The notes: generated by a model not told the origin, from the sequence alone. A DNA stretch of 64,000 nucleotides from Sphingobium yanoikuyae (GCF_013001025.1 NZ_CP053021.1:2694001-2758000), one strand, 5' to 3'. Positions 26,877 through 35,704 are shown, counted from the first letter of the stretch. Program-made: numbers and translations.

Positions 26877-28139
26877 TCAGATGCTGCCAACCGAGCTTCC
26901 TTCACTGACCGCCCCGATCACCGCAATTTCCTTGAGCGGAATGCCGGCATCGGCCAGCTGCACCGGGTCGAGATGGGCGGCCGAGAGCACATGGGCGCGG
27001 CCCTGGACATAGTCCTTGACCGCATTGACGCAGTCGAGCGCGATCACCTTGCCGCCCTTCAGATAGACCACCGAGAAGCTGCGGGTGGCGGGGTCGCCGC
27101 GCAGCACCGTCTGGTCGAAGCCGGTCGAGAGGCCCACGGTCTGGAGCTTGAGATCATATTGGTTCGACCAGAACCAGGGGACGGCGTCATAGGCCTCTTC
27201 CTTGCCGAGGATATGGGCGACGGCGGTCTTGGCCTGGTCATTGGCGTTCTGGACGGATTCGAGGCGCATCTGCGCGCCGCCGGCAAAACGGTTGGCATGG
27301 GCTGCGCAATCGCCCACGGCATAGATGTCGGGCAGCGAGGTGCGGCAATATTCGTCGACGTCGACGCCATTGCCCCCCGCGGCGCCCGCCGCGATCAGCG
27401 GGCCGGTTTCGGGCACGATGCCGATGCCTACGATCACCATGTCGGTTTCGATCCGCTCGCCATCCTGCATCAGCACCGCGGTGGCCCGGCCATCCTCGAC
27501 CGCGATACAGTCCATCTTCGCGCCGGTGCGCAGGTCGACGCCATGGGCGCGATGCTCCGCCTCGTAGAAGCGCGAGAGATCCTCGCCCGCGACGCGGGCC
27601 AGCACCCGGTCGAGCGCTTCGAGCAGCACCACGGTCTTGCCGAACTTGGACAGGACGGCGGCGGCCTCCAGCCCAATATAGCCGCCGCCGATGATGGTGA
27701 CATGGCTGACGCTGTCGATCTTCGCCATCATCGCGTCGACATCGTCGCGGCGGCGCACGGCATGGACATTGGCGGCTTCGGCGCCGCTGCAGGTCAGCAT
27801 CCGGGGGCTGCCGCCGGTACACCAGATCAGCTTGTCATAGCCGATTTCCTCGTCGCCGACGGTGACGAACTTGCCGGCCGGATCGACGCTCTTGACCCGG
27901 CGCCCCAGCAACATGTCGATCTTGCGCTCGTCCCAGAAGGCGGCGGGGCGGATCAGGATACGGTCGAAGCTCTTGTCGCCGGCGAAATATTCCTTGGACA
28001 AAGGCGGGCGCTCATAGGGCGGATCCTTCTCGTCGCCGATCATGCCGACCGAGCCTTCGAAGCCGTGTTGCCGCAGCGAGATCGCCGCCTGCGCGCCGGC
28101 ATGGCCGGCCCCCACGATCAGAACGTCATAGCGAGTCAT
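26877..28139 (-). CDS. NAD(P)H-dependent ferredoxin reductase of the iac dioxygenase
   Basis: A 420-residue FAD flavoprotein of the putidaredoxin/rhodocoxin reductase type. The FAD-binding [14 protein letters not shown] is at the N-terminus, then [11 protein letters not shown], the NAD-binding [18 protein letters not shown] motif ([15 protein letters not shown]), and [13 protein letters not shown]. Its role would be to pass electrons from NAD(P)H through the adjacent [2Fe-2S] ferredoxin to the IacCD ring hydroxylase. It is the last gene of the iac operon, four bases after the ferredoxin. In some other iac clusters a single IacF protein carries the electron transfer role; here the work is split between two proteins. 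Terpene monooxygenase partners are an alternative, but none is present. Confidence 0.87.
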   Translation of the reverse strand: MTRYDVLIVGAGHAGAQAAISLRQHGFEGSVGMIGDEKDPPYERPPLSKEYFAGDKSFDRILIRPAAFWDERKIDMLLGRRVKSVDPAGKFVTVGDEEIGYDKLIWCTGGSPRMLTCSGAEAANVHAVRRRDDVDAMMAKIDSVSHVTIIGGGYIGLEAAAVLSKFGKTVVLLEALDRVLARVAGEDLSRFYEAEHRAHGVDLRTGAKMDCIAVEDGRATAVLMQDGERIETDMVIVGIGIVPETGPLIAAGAAGGNGVDVDEYCRTSLPDIYAVGDCAAHANRFAGGAQMRLESVQNANDQAKTAVAHILGKEEAYDAVPWFWSNQYDLKLQTVGLSTGFDQTVLRGDPATRSFSVVYLKGGKVIALDCVNAVKDYVQGRAHVLSAAHLDPVQLADAGIPLKEIAVIGAVSEGSSVGSI

Positions 28140-28143
28140 TCGC

Positions 28144-28452
28144 TCAATCCTCCGGCGCGATCACAACCTGGAGGCCCTCATGTTCGGCTCCGAGCGAGAT
28201 CTGGCAAGACAGACGACTGGCATCTTCCCGCGCATCGCTACTGTCGAGCAGGTCATTTTCGTCTTCGCTCATCGGCGGCAGCGCATCCGATATCACATAG
28301 ACATGGCAGGTGGCGCAGGAGCAACAGCCTCCGCACAAGGCCATCAGCTCGTCAAAGCCGTTTTCCCGCAGTGCCTCCATCAGAGAGAGGCCCTCATCGG
28401 CCTGAATGATCCTGCTCGAACCGGCACGATCGGTGACATGAATTGCGGGCAC
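28144..28452 (-). CDS. [2Fe-2S] ferredoxin, adrenodoxin/putidaredoxin type
   Basis: A 102-residue electron carrier. The cluster ligands are Cys40, Cys46 and Cys49 in [13 protein letters not shown], and Cys83 in RLSCQIS, the C-X5-C-X2-C...C pattern of vertebrate-type ferredoxins. It precedes its reductase by four bases and follows the hydratase-like gene by 36 bases. It very likely serves the Rieske dioxygenase of the operon in place of the IacF of other clusters. An extra Cys pair (GGCC) inside the loop is unusual. Confidence 0.9.
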   Translation of the reverse strand: MPAIHVTDRAGSSRIIQADEGLSLMEALRENGFDELMALCGGCCSCATCHVYVISDALPPMSEDENDLLDSSDAREDASRLSCQISLGAEHEGLQVVIAPED

Positions 28453-28488
28453 ATGGCCTCCGTGAAAATAAATTGTTGATAGAAAGAA

Positions 28489-29283
28489 TCAGGCGCGGCC
28501 GAGGGGTACAGCGAGGCAGTCAATTCTGCCGAAGCGTCCGAAATCGGCGACACAGCGTTGGCCTGCCCGGATCCAGTGCATGCCGGTCACTGCGCCGGTT
28601 GATACGAACTGCCCCGCCTTGAGCGGGAAGCCCAGTCTCGCGCACTGATCAAGTGCGAAGGCGAGTGCAGTCAAGGGGCCGCCAGGAAGCTCGGCAGCCG
28701 TTGCGCTACGCATCAAAGTGCCGTCTATGCGGGTAGTACAGGTCATGCCGCGCGGATCGCCGAGTACCTCAAGAGGAATGGCCGGCCCGAAAATCTGACC
28801 ATTATTATTGCCAAGATCTGCAATAGACGCCAGCGCATCGAGATCCGGCATGACGGCAAGTGGACTTCCAGCCACCTCCACGCCAATCCTTACCTCACCC
28901 ACCAGACGCCGAGCCTGATCGATATCGACCCCTGTCTGCAGCGGCGGCTGATCTTCACCCAGGACCATGACATATTCCGCTTCGAATGCAGCAGATCCGC
29001 CGACGAAGACCGGAAAATCTGCTTCCTCGCCTCCATCAAGATGGGTAACGCCGCCGGCAAAGACCGGTCCTACGAAGCGATCCATCCCGAAGCGATCGGC
29101 CAATGCCGGACTGAGGCGTCCGACCTTCCAGCCGGCAATAGCGTCGGGCCACAGATCGATGGCGGCCAGCTGGATCGTATAGGCATCGTCGAGGTCAGAG
29201 GGGAAAAGGCCCGGAAATTTCGCCAGACCATGGCCACGCCTGCGGGCAGCAACGAAGCTTGCCGCTATTTCGACCGCAACCAT
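28489..29283 (-). CDS. 2-keto-4-pentenoate hydratase / fumarylacetoacetate hydrolase-family protein
   Basis: A 264-residue enzyme of the hydratase branch (MhpD/HpaH/XylJ-like). Motifs are GWKVGRLSPAL, VGPVFAGG, FEAEYVMVLGED with the metal-ligand Glu residues, LGNNNGQIFGPAIPL, and VSTGAVTGMHWIRAGQ near the end. The family hydrates 2-hydroxypenta-2,4-dienoates or acts on related enols after meta-cleavage. ATG 29283 starts one base after the iacG stop, so it is co-translated with the auxin genes. It is not one of the canonical iacABCDEFGHI genes. It may process a ring-opened IAA intermediate, or the catechol meta-cleavage product, but no dioxygenase for catechol is in the window. Confidence 0.8.
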   Translation of the reverse strand: MVAVEIAASFVAARRRGHGLAKFPGLFPSDLDDAYTIQLAAIDLWPDAIAGWKVGRLSPALADRFGMDRFVGPVFAGGVTHLDGGEEADFPVFVGGSAAFEAEYVMVLGEDQPPLQTGVDIDQARRLVGEVRIGVEVAGSPLAVMPDLDALASIADLGNNNGQIFGPAIPLEVLGDPRGMTCTTRIDGTLMRSATAAELPGGPLTALAFALDQCARLGFPLKAGQFVSTGAVTGMHWIRAGQRCVADFGRFGRIDCLAVPLGRA

Positions 29284-29284
29284 G

Positions 29285-29779
29285 TCAGGCAGCAGCCCGC
29301 ATCGGCAGCGCGTGATATTGGCGGTCGAAATAGACCAGTCCCGGCTCTTCCCCACCAATCAGCAAATGCTGCACCTCGCACAGAAAGATGCTGTGGCTGC
29401 CCATCTCCACGACCGAAGCAATGGTACAGCCAAAGGCTGCCAGCGCTCCGGTCAGCGCCGGCACGCCATGGCCCAGCATGGTCCAGTCTGCCGCCGCGAA
29501 ACGTGCGTCCATATCGAGGTTCTTGTCGGCAAAGGTGCCAGACAATCCGGCCTGCCCGCCCGCCAGCACATTGACCGTCAGTTGGCCATTATCTTTCAGC
29601 ACATCATGCATTCTCGCCGACTTGTTGATGCATAGCAGCAGCGAGGCTGGGCTGTCGCTGACGCTGCACACAGCCGATGCGGTCATCCCATGTCGTCCGG
29701 CGGCGCCATCTGTGACAATGATGTTTACAGCAGCGCCCAGACGCGCCATCGCGGCGCGAAATAACTGTGTCTCGATCAT
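29285..29779 (-). CDS. iacG: Flavin reductase, IacG-like
   Basis: A 164-residue flavin reductase of the HpaC/NtaB class. Motifs are GAAVNIIVTDG, GMTASAVCSVSDSPASLLLCIN, NVLAGGQAGLSGTFAD and SIFLCEVQ. It would supply reduced FAD/FMN to the IacA-type oxygenase that starts indole-3-acetate breakdown. It lies 7 bases after the SDR gene in the iac operon. Activity with IacA is known for the family from other bacteria; here it is inferred from gene content. Confidence 0.83.
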   Translation of the reverse strand: MIETQLFRAAMARLGAAVNIIVTDGAAGRHGMTASAVCSVSDSPASLLLCINKSARMHDVLKDNGQLTVNVLAGGQAGLSGTFADKNLDMDARFAAADWTMLGHGVPALTGALAAFGCTIASVVEMGSHSIFLCEVQHLLIGGEEPGLVYFDRQYHALPMRAAA

Positions 29780-29786
29780 GTCGCCC

Positions 29787-30542
29787 TCAACGCATCAGCA
29801 AGCCGCCATTGATGTCCCAAATGGCACCATTGGCGAAAGCAGCCTCGGGAGAGGCCAGATGGACGGTGGTTGAAGCCACGAAATCGGGCGAGCCCAGATG
29901 ACGGACGGGAATGCCCGCAACGATGCCCTCCAGCTTGTCCTCGGGTACCAATGCCCGGACCGACGGCAGGTCGAGCGGACCCGGCGCGATCGCGTTGACG
30001 GTTATGCCGAACGGCGCGAGATCCCGTGCAAACACCTTGGTCAGGGTGATGATTCCACCCTTGGATGCGGCATAATGAGCGCCCGTCGCCGTCCCGCCAT
30101 TTTGCCCCGCGAGCGAGGCAATGTTGACGATGCGGCCATGGCCCTTGTTCTTGAAATAGCGGCCCAGGACCTGGCAGCCAATGAAGGTACCCCGCAGATT
30201 GACCGCCAGCACCTTGTCGAACTCGTCCGGACTGATCTCCAGTACCGGGCGAACGATGGTGACGACGGCATTGTTGACCAATGCCTCGATTGATCCCCAG
30301 CGCGCGATGAGCGCGTCGCGAGCAGCCTCGAACGCAGCCTCGTCGCGTACATCGAGTGTAAGGCCCAATGCGGTTTCACCGCTTGGATCAAGCTCCAGCG
30401 CCAGTGCGTGGGCCGCAGCGCCGTCAATGTCCGAGATCCCGACATTGTAGCCCGCCTCGTGGAAGGCGCGTGCAATAGCGGCGCCCAGCCCTTGCGAACC
30501 GCCGGTGATGAGCAGCGTCCGCGGATTTTCCGGGCGGCTCAC
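29787..30542 (-). CDS. iacE: Short-chain dehydrogenase/reductase, IacE-like
   Basis: A 251-residue classical SDR. The cofactor motif is TGGSQGLGAA, the structural motif is NNAVVT, the catalytic Ser lies in NIASLAGQNGG and the YxxxK pair in HYAASKGGI. The C-terminal sequence (ASPEAAFANGAIWDINGG) is typical. In iac clusters IacE is an NAD(P)-dependent reductase acting on an oxidised indole-acetate intermediate. The start overlaps the iacD stop (ATGA), showing coupling. Without the operon context it could only be called an SDR. Confidence 0.82.
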   Translation of the reverse strand: MSRPENPRTLLITGGSQGLGAAIARAFHEAGYNVGISDIDGAAAHALALELDPSGETALGLTLDVRDEAAFEAARDALIARWGSIEALVNNAVVTIVRPVLEISPDEFDKVLAVNLRGTFIGCQVLGRYFKNKGHGRIVNIASLAGQNGGTATGAHYAASKGGIITLTKVFARDLAPFGITVNAIAPGPLDLPSVRALVPEDKLEGIVAGIPVRHLGSPDFVASTTVHLASPEAAFANGAIWDINGGLLMR

Positions 30543-31060
30543 AGCAGATATCCGATCCCAAACTGGAAATCGTCGGCGTTGATCAGCGCCACAACCTTCT
30601 CATCAAGGAGGAGCGAGCCATCCTCCGCCCGAACGATGCGATAACGCGTGTCGGCGGGCAGGAAGCGCATATGCTCATATTTATATTCGGCCAGCATCTG
30701 CGCCCCGCGCAGCGTGATCGAGCTCTCGTCCCGTGCCTCAAGCACGAACCGCGATACCGTTCGCACGGTCCGAGCCGGCGGCGCCGATGACATGGAGAAA
30801 CCCGACAACAGTCGCTTGGCGCGCGCCTGGCGCATCTCCTGGTCGTCATAGACGATGTTGAGCGCGTCGACATAATCGGCATCGCGCTCAACCGGGATAA
30901 TATATTTGCCGGTCTGCGTCCAAAGCTTGAGCCAGGGCTTGTAGTCCAGCCGGTCAAGCATGTCGGCTTCAGCCCAGATGAAGGCGATCGCCTCCTCGAA
31001 CGTCGGCGCCCCCGTCTGCAAATCCGTCACGACATTTTTCTCCTGAAGATCGAAGCTCAT
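30539..31060 (-). CDS. iacD: Aromatic-ring dioxygenase small (beta) subunit, IacD-like
   Basis: A 173-residue NTF2-fold protein. AIAFIWAEADMLDRLDYKPWLKLW is broken here as AIAFIWAEAD and LDYKPWLKLW; together with YIIPVERDADY and RTVRTVSRFVLEA these match Rieske dioxygenase beta subunits. It has a structural role, pairing with the alpha subunit at 31057-32313 in an alpha3beta3 complex. It overlaps the alpha stop by four bases (ATGA) and its own stop overlaps the iacE start. ATG 31060 is chosen over 31081 because of that coupling. Confidence 0.86.
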   Translation of the reverse strand: MSFDLQEKNVVTDLQTGAPTFEEAIAFIWAEADMLDRLDYKPWLKLWTQTGKYIIPVERDADYVDALNIVYDDQEMRQARAKRLLSGFSMSSAPPARTVRTVSRFVLEARDESSITLRGAQMLAEYKYEHMRFLPADTRYRIVRAEDGSLLLDEKVVALINADDFQFGIGYLL

Positions 31061-32313
31061 GCGCTCATCATCCGCTTCCACTGCTGATAGGCAGCCCTCA
31101 TGCCGGTCTCAGCACTGACGTCACCCGCATTATGGCCGACCTCGGCCACGCCATCGGGCGCATCAACGCCGCGATTGAGCATGATCCAAAGATCATCGCC
31201 CGCCCGCGCACCGCGCTGCACCCGCTCCCAGCCCTCGGCATCGTCGGGCGTGCCAAAGCCCATCGGCCCCTGGAAATGCTCATGCAGCCGCAACCGCGCT
31301 CGGTTGCCCGCTGCCGGGCCGCCGTCCATGCCGATAGCGACGTGGGTAATTTCCGTCTCATCGACCGCCACCGGGCGCAGCACGCGGAAAAAGGCCATGG
31401 AACAGGCGACATTGGGGAACAGGTTCAGGTTGAAGCCCGAACCGCCCACGGCGCGCACCACCTTGCGCACCGTCGCATCGTCATGCCCCTCGTCGCGCAA
31501 TTCCTGCGCCAGATCGGCGAAACGATCAGGGATCGGCGCGTCGAGATTATCTTCGAGGTCGATGAGGTCGGGGATCATCACCATGACGCTGTGGCCATTG
31601 CCCAAATCCTCGACCCAGCCGCCCTGCCCCAGCACGTCGAAGACATTTTCCGTCTCCGCGTCGAGACTGTCGAGAAAGGTCTTGTGGACGATCGGGAAAT
31701 GATAGGCGTCGGTGGTGTTCTCCAGCTGGATTTTCCAGTTGCCCGGAAAGCGGAACTTGTGTTCGCCAAGCGTCTTCACGCCAAAGCCAGCACCCTGTTT
31801 CATGAACAGGTCCATCCACTTCTTGGCCGGCCCCAGGAAATCCACCAGCGGTTCGATATCGCTGTTGAATGTGGCAAAGATCATGCCCTGATAGATTTCG
31901 ACCCGCAGCGAGATCAGCGGGAACTCCGTAGTGTCGAACGCCTCGTCATAGCCCTTGGCATGGGGCACCTTACGCAAGCGGCCGTCGGGATCGTAGCTCC
32001 AGCCGTGATAGGGGCAGACGAAGACGCTGGCCTTGCCCTTCTTCTTCTCGCACACACTTGCCGCGCGGTGGCGGCAACGGTTCAGAAGGACATGGACTTT
32101 GCTTTCCTTGTCCCGCGTCACGATCACGGGCTGGTTACCAACAAAACTGGTCTTGAACGTGTTCTTCGTTGGCACGTCACTTTCATGGGCGACCCAGACC
32201 CATGTATTGTTGAAGATCCGGTCCATCTCTTCCTCAAAGATAGCGGGATCCTTGTAGAGCGCGGTATGGACGCGATCGTCCTTCACCAGCGCGGCGAAAT
32301 CTGTGGTGCTCAT
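31057..32313 (-). CDS. iacC: Rieske non-heme iron dioxygenase large (alpha) subunit, IacC-like
   Basis: A 418-residue catalytic subunit. The Rieske [2Fe-2S] ligands are Cys80-His82 (NRCRHRAAS) and Cys100-His103 (FVCPYHGWSYD). The mononuclear iron site has His205 and His210 in TTDAYHFPIVHK, with bridging Asp202. In iac pathways this subunit dioxygenates the oxindole-type intermediate made by IacA, on the way to catechol. Electrons would come from the ferredoxin and reductase at the end of the operon. It is tightly packed, overlapping the SnoaL-like gene upstream and iacD downstream by four bases each. Confidence 0.9.
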   Translation of the reverse strand: MSTTDFAALVKDDRVHTALYKDPAIFEEEMDRIFNNTWVWVAHESDVPTKNTFKTSFVGNQPVIVTRDKESKVHVLLNRCRHRAASVCEKKKGKASVFVCPYHGWSYDPDGRLRKVPHAKGYDEAFDTTEFPLISLRVEIYQGMIFATFNSDIEPLVDFLGPAKKWMDLFMKQGAGFGVKTLGEHKFRFPGNWKIQLENTTDAYHFPIVHKTFLDSLDAETENVFDVLGQGGWVEDLGNGHSVMVMIPDLIDLEDNLDAPIPDRFADLAQELRDEGHDDATVRKVVRAVGGSGFNLNLFPNVACSMAFFRVLRPVAVDETEITHVAIGMDGGPAAGNRARLRLHEHFQGPMGFGTPDDAEGWERVQRGARAGDDLWIMLNRGVDAPDGVAEVGHNAGDVSAETGMRAAYQQWKRMMSA

Positions 32314-32846
32314 GCGCCCTCCTCGGCGTCTTGCTGGGGGACGGAAATGTCGGCCTCGTCATTCCACGGGCCGACATCCCGGGAGAAAATATTCTCGGTC
32401 ACGAAACGGGACATCCGCCACGCACCGTCCTCGAAAACACAGTCGATCGTCAGAGCCGCACTGCGGCAGTCAGATCGGCCGTCGCGATAGGTCGATACCT
32501 GCAACATCATCCAGCGACCGGTGGCATGCCCCGCATCCGCGACGTCGATCGTCTCGGACGAGAGATAATGGCCGTTCAGTCTGAAGTGCAGCGGGCTGGT
32601 ATAGCTGGCCAGCATGGCGACGATGGCGTCGCGCCCCTCATGCCGGCCGAAAGCCTTGCGATAGCGCCCCGTGCCCTCCCAGACAGCATCGCGGGTGAAC
32701 AGCCCGCCCAGCACATCCATCGGGGTCGACGGCCCCAGCGTGTCGCACAGACGGAAATAGTCCATCACGACGCGCCGGACCGCCGCCTCTGCTTCCAGCA
32801 ATGCGATCCGCTGGCTCAACAGGGCAAGGGCGCCGGCTTCTGTCAT
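32310..32846 (-). CDS. iacI: SnoaL/NTF2-like protein, IacI-like
   Basis: A 178-residue alpha+beta barrel protein (LEAEAAVRRVVMDYFRLCD, LFTRDAVWEGTG, GRDAIVAMLASY, HFRLNGHYLSSETI, with CVFEDGAWRMSRF). This is the SnoaL-like fold of the IacI proteins in iac clusters, whose exact step is not settled. It also resembles ring-hydroxylase small subunits, which share the fold, so a structural role is possible. ATG 32846 overlaps the iacB stop (ATGA), and the stop overlaps the iacC start. Confidence 0.78.
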   Translation of the reverse strand: MTEAGALALLSQRIALLEAEAAVRRVVMDYFRLCDTLGPSTPMDVLGGLFTRDAVWEGTGRYRKAFGRHEGRDAIVAMLASYTSPLHFRLNGHYLSSETIDVADAGHATGRWMMLQVSTYRDGRSDCRSAALTIDCVFEDGAWRMSRFVTENIFSRDVGPWNDEADISVPQQDAEEGA

Positions 32847-33205
32847 GCGGGGATGACCAACTCCCGGCCGACCCGGGCTTCGACGCGCATATATTTCCAA
32901 AGTCGATACTCGCCGACCTCGATGGTGCGGAACAGGTTGCAGGCGGCGACCACCGTCGCGCGATCGGGCACGTCCGCCATGACGTAGAAGGTCCAGGGCC
33001 AGCCATTGGGCGAGGTGCCGACCATGGTTTCGTCATCGTCCAGCGTACCCAGCACGGTCACGCCCGGCAGGTCACGAATGCCCTTGAGCATCTCGCCAGT
33101 GGCGGCCCAGACCTTGCCGATCTCGGTTGCGGGCAGATCGAAGAAATTCTGGAGCACGGCAGCGCAGAAAAGGACGCGCAGGGGTTTGGCAGGTGTGTCG
33201 GTCAT
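32843..33205 (-). CDS. iacB: Small conserved protein, IacB-like
   Basis: A 120-residue protein without signal or membrane segment. It contains FDLPATEIGKVWAATGEML, GVTVLGTLDDDETMVG and GWPWTFYVMADVPDRATV, and may have a ferredoxin-like alpha+beta (dimeric barrel) fold. Position between an acyl-CoA-dehydrogenase-type iacA and iacI, and its size, fit IacB of other iac clusters, whose biochemical function is uncertain. Identification rests on synteny as much as on sequence. Confidence 0.68.
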   Translation of the reverse strand: MTDTPAKPLRVLFCAAVLQNFFDLPATEIGKVWAATGEMLKGIRDLPGVTVLGTLDDDETMVGTSPNGWPWTFYVMADVPDRATVVAACNLFRTIEVGEYRLWKYMRVEARVGRELVIPA

Positions 33206-33225
33206 GAATGCGATCCTTTTGTCGA

Positions 33226-34392
33226 TCAGGGAAATCCGGGCGGGTTGTCGAGCCCGAGCAGCACCCGGCCCGCGCTGGCAAACGTGCCTTCGGACAGGAA
33301 GGCATGCTGGGCCACCACCATCGCGTCATGGACATAGGCCGCAAGCGGATGGTCGTTGTAGATGCCGGTTGTGCCCGACAGCATGAAGGCGGTCTGGGCG
33401 ACTTCACAGCCGATCCGCGCAACGTGGCTCGAGGCGAGGCGCAGCAAGCCCGTTTGCTTGAGTGATGCCGGATCGCCCGCGCACAAGGTAGCCCAAACAT
33501 CCTCGGTCGCCTCGTAGAAGAAGACACGGGCAGATCGGAGTTTGGCTTCTGCCTTGGCAATCTCGGTCTGCACATAGGCGCGGTCGGCCAGCACCGGCGC
33601 TCCAGTGATGGAGGCGCGCCCTCCCGCCATCTGCGTGATTTCGTCCAGTGCGGCGCGCGCTACACCCACACCAACGATCGCCAGTACCTGCGCGGCGAAG
33701 GCCATGGAGGGATAGCGATAAAGCGGCGTGTCGAGTGTCGGCGCGCCGCCCCGGATGAAGGTCCATTCTTCTGGTACGACGACCTCGTCGACGACCAGGT
33801 CATGGCTACCCGTGCCCTGGAGGCCGATCACATCCCAGTTGCGTTCGATCGCGACCGACGAGGCGGGCATGACCGCCATGCGCGGAAGGCCGCCTTTCTC
33901 GCCTTCCACTTTGACGCCGACGCCGATGATATCGGCCCCGGTCGATCCGCTGCCGAACTTCCAGCGCCCCGACACCTTGAGGCCACCCTCGACCTTCGCC
34001 GCTGCCTGCGGCGGGAAGAGCGCACCTGCAAAGATCACGTCCGGCCCATCGGCATAGACCTTGGCCAACGTCCCCGTCGGCAAAGAGGCCAGATACATGG
34101 ACGAGACACCGAAGCTTGCCACCCAGCCTATCGAGCCGTCAGCCTCGGACAAGCGCTCGATCAGCTTCAGGAAGGTCGCAGGCGACACCTCCAGACCACC
34201 ATAGCGGGTCGACACAAGCGCCCTGTAGACGCCCAGGCGGCGCAGCTCGGCGACTATGTCGGCCGGCAATTGGCCAAGGGCCGCAATTTCCTGCCTTCTT
34301 GCGCGGAAAGAAGCGATCAGCTCTTCGCCAATGGGGGCGATGCCGGGCGTTTCCGCGGCGCTCCGCCCGGAAAGGGCGTTCAACGCGTTCAT
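33226..34392 (-). CDS. iacA: Indole-3-acetate monooxygenase, acyl-CoA dehydrogenase-like flavoprotein (IacA-like)
   Basis: A 388-residue member of the two-component flavin monooxygenases built on the acyl-CoA dehydrogenase fold. Features: N-terminal helical domain (ALGQLPADIVAELRRLGVYRALV), YGGLEVSPATFLKLIERL, the flavin-contact region SGRWKFGSGSTGADIIGVG, and the C-terminal segment SGTTGIYNDHPLAAYVHDAMV. No acyl-CoA catalytic Glu is obvious. In iac clusters IacA with the reductase IacG hydroxylates the indole ring of IAA, the first step. The ATG 34392 shares its A with the iacH stop (TGATG), showing coupling. Confidence 0.85.
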   Translation of the reverse strand: MNALNALSGRSAAETPGIAPIGEELIASFRARRQEIAALGQLPADIVAELRRLGVYRALVSTRYGGLEVSPATFLKLIERLSEADGSIGWVASFGVSSMYLASLPTGTLAKVYADGPDVIFAGALFPPQAAAKVEGGLKVSGRWKFGSGSTGADIIGVGVKVEGEKGGLPRMAVMPASSVAIERNWDVIGLQGTGSHDLVVDEVVVPEEWTFIRGGAPTLDTPLYRYPSMAFAAQVLAIVGVGVARAALDEITQMAGGRASITGAPVLADRAYVQTEIAKAEAKLRSARVFFYEATEDVWATLCAGDPASLKQTGLLRLASSHVARIGCEVAQTAFMLSGTTGIYNDHPLAAYVHDAMVVAQHAFLSEGTFASAGRVLLGLDNPPGFP

Positions 34393-35531
34393 CAGCAAAT
34401 TTCCTTATGTTGTAGATTCTGGTCAGAATGGGCGAACAAGCGCGCGATGGCGCAGAGCCGTGCATCATCTCCCCGGCGCGCCACCAGTTGCAGCGCCGCC
34501 GGTCGCCCTGACGGCGTTGTCAGCGGCAGCGAGATCGCAGGATGGCAACTGAGGTTGAAAGGACGCACGAGAGAGGACAGCCGCAGGATCGATGCCGCGT
34601 CACCCATTGCGTCGACGTGCGGCGGAAATCCTGGCAGTGTCGGCAACGCCAGGACGTCAAAGCGCTCCAGCAAGGCATCAACCTGCGCAATGAAGCTGGC
34701 CTTGACTTCTTGCGCCCAGACCATGCGTTCCACCGTTGCAACCGTGGGTGCTGCGCGCAAACGTTGTTCGACATCAATGCCAAGCAGACCTGTGTCCACC
34801 AGATGACCGTAAGCGGCAGAAGCCTCTGCTGCCATTTTGACGACGCCAGCCTGGAAAGCGTCCTCCAGAAGCGGCAGGGAGCAGGTTTCGACGGCATCCC
34901 AAAGCGAAGCAAGCGCAGCGGCAACAGCGCCCGCCACCTCTTCATCAGCGATGACTTCTACAAATCCTATGGCGGGCCGAGCAACTGGGTCAGCGACCGC
35001 AAAATCAGGATCCATCTGTTCCATGGCACCTTCGATCAGCGACATGGAGCGGGCGAACAAGCCGACACAATCCAGGTCGCTGTCGCTTGGCGTCAGGCCA
35101 TCGCGGCTTAGCCGTCCAAAGCTCGGCTTGAAACCGATAACACCGCAACAGGCTGCAGGCATGCGGACCGAGCCACCCGTATCTGTGCCGAGCGACAGGT
35201 CGACCAGTCCGGCAGCGACTGCAGCGGCAGAACCGCTGGATGATCCGCCGGGCATAAGGCCGGGATAGAGCGGATTTTCGACATGTCCCGTCCAGTCGTT
35301 GAGGCCCGTCATGCCGTAGGCCAATTCGTGCATGCTCGCCTTGGCAATGATCCGATAGCCGGCCTCAACCAGAGCCTGCACCACGTGGGCGTTACGCTGT
35401 GCAGGTGCGACATCGGCAAAGGCCCGGGAGCCGCAGCAGGTGCGCGCGCCCGCAATATCTATGCAGTCCTTGACTGCGACGGACGGACCACTGCCCGGCA
35501 CGTCATAGCTTTCAATCAGGATAGCAGACAT
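34392..35531 (-). CDS. iacH: Amidase-signature hydrolase, IacH-like
   Basis: A 379-residue cytosolic amidase, first gene of the auxin operon. The Ser-cis-Ser-Lys triad is visible: Lys21 in VAVKDCIDIAG, cis-Ser97 in MPGGSSSGSAAA and nucleophile Ser121 in GTDTGGSVRMPA. It has FKPSFGRLSRDGLTP, typical of the family. IacH occurs in many iac clusters without a settled role; hydrolysis of an indole-acetyl amide or of a late amide intermediate are options. The start at 35531 follows AAGGG; the upstream ATG at 35573 would abut the predicted operator. Confidence 0.83.
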   Translation of the reverse strand: MSAILIESYDVPGSGPSVAVKDCIDIAGARTCCGSRAFADVAPAQRNAHVVQALVEAGYRIIAKASMHELAYGMTGLNDWTGHVENPLYPGLMPGGSSSGSAAAVAAGLVDLSLGTDTGGSVRMPAACCGVIGFKPSFGRLSRDGLTPSDSDLDCVGLFARSMSLIEGAMEQMDPDFAVADPVARPAIGFVEVIADEEVAGAVAAALASLWDAVETCSLPLLEDAFQAGVVKMAAEASAAYGHLVDTGLLGIDVEQRLRAAPTVATVERMVWAQEVKASFIAQVDALLERFDVLALPTLPGFPPHVDAMGDAASILRLSSLVRPFNLSCHPAISLPLTTPSGRPAALQLVARRGDDARLCAIARLFAHSDQNLQHKEIC

Positions 35532-35573
35532 CCCCGATTTCCCTTGATGGCTGATATAAGAAAGCTGGATCAT

Positions 35574-35595
35574 ATTACGTGAATAGTCAAGTAAT
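35574..35595. promoter_or_regulatory. Predicted IacR (MarR) operator between iacH and iacR
   Basis: A 22-bp palindrome with 18 symmetric positions, of the form ATTACnTGAnT followed by AnTCAnGTAAT. It lies 42 bases before the iacH ATG and about 110 before the iacR ATG. MarR proteins bind 16-24 bp palindromes of this kind in divergent promoters of catabolic operons. Confidence 0.7.
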
Positions 35596-35704
35596 TTTCA
35601 TTCATTCTCTTGCTTGAACATGCCCCGGTCTCCCGGTAGGGATTTTGGGGCGGGAGAGATGCGGGCCATCTGGGTGCCGGAGCCCGCGCAAGCAGGGATC
35701 ACAG

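Noticed and set aside
32310..33205. Second ring-hydroxylase beta subunit instead of IacI
   Set aside because: The fold is shared, but length, sequence pattern and position between iacB and iacC fit the SnoaL-like IacI; iacD already supplies the beta subunit.
35645..35704. Earlier start for the MarR regulator
   Set aside because: The added residues are Arg/Gly-rich without MarR resemblance.
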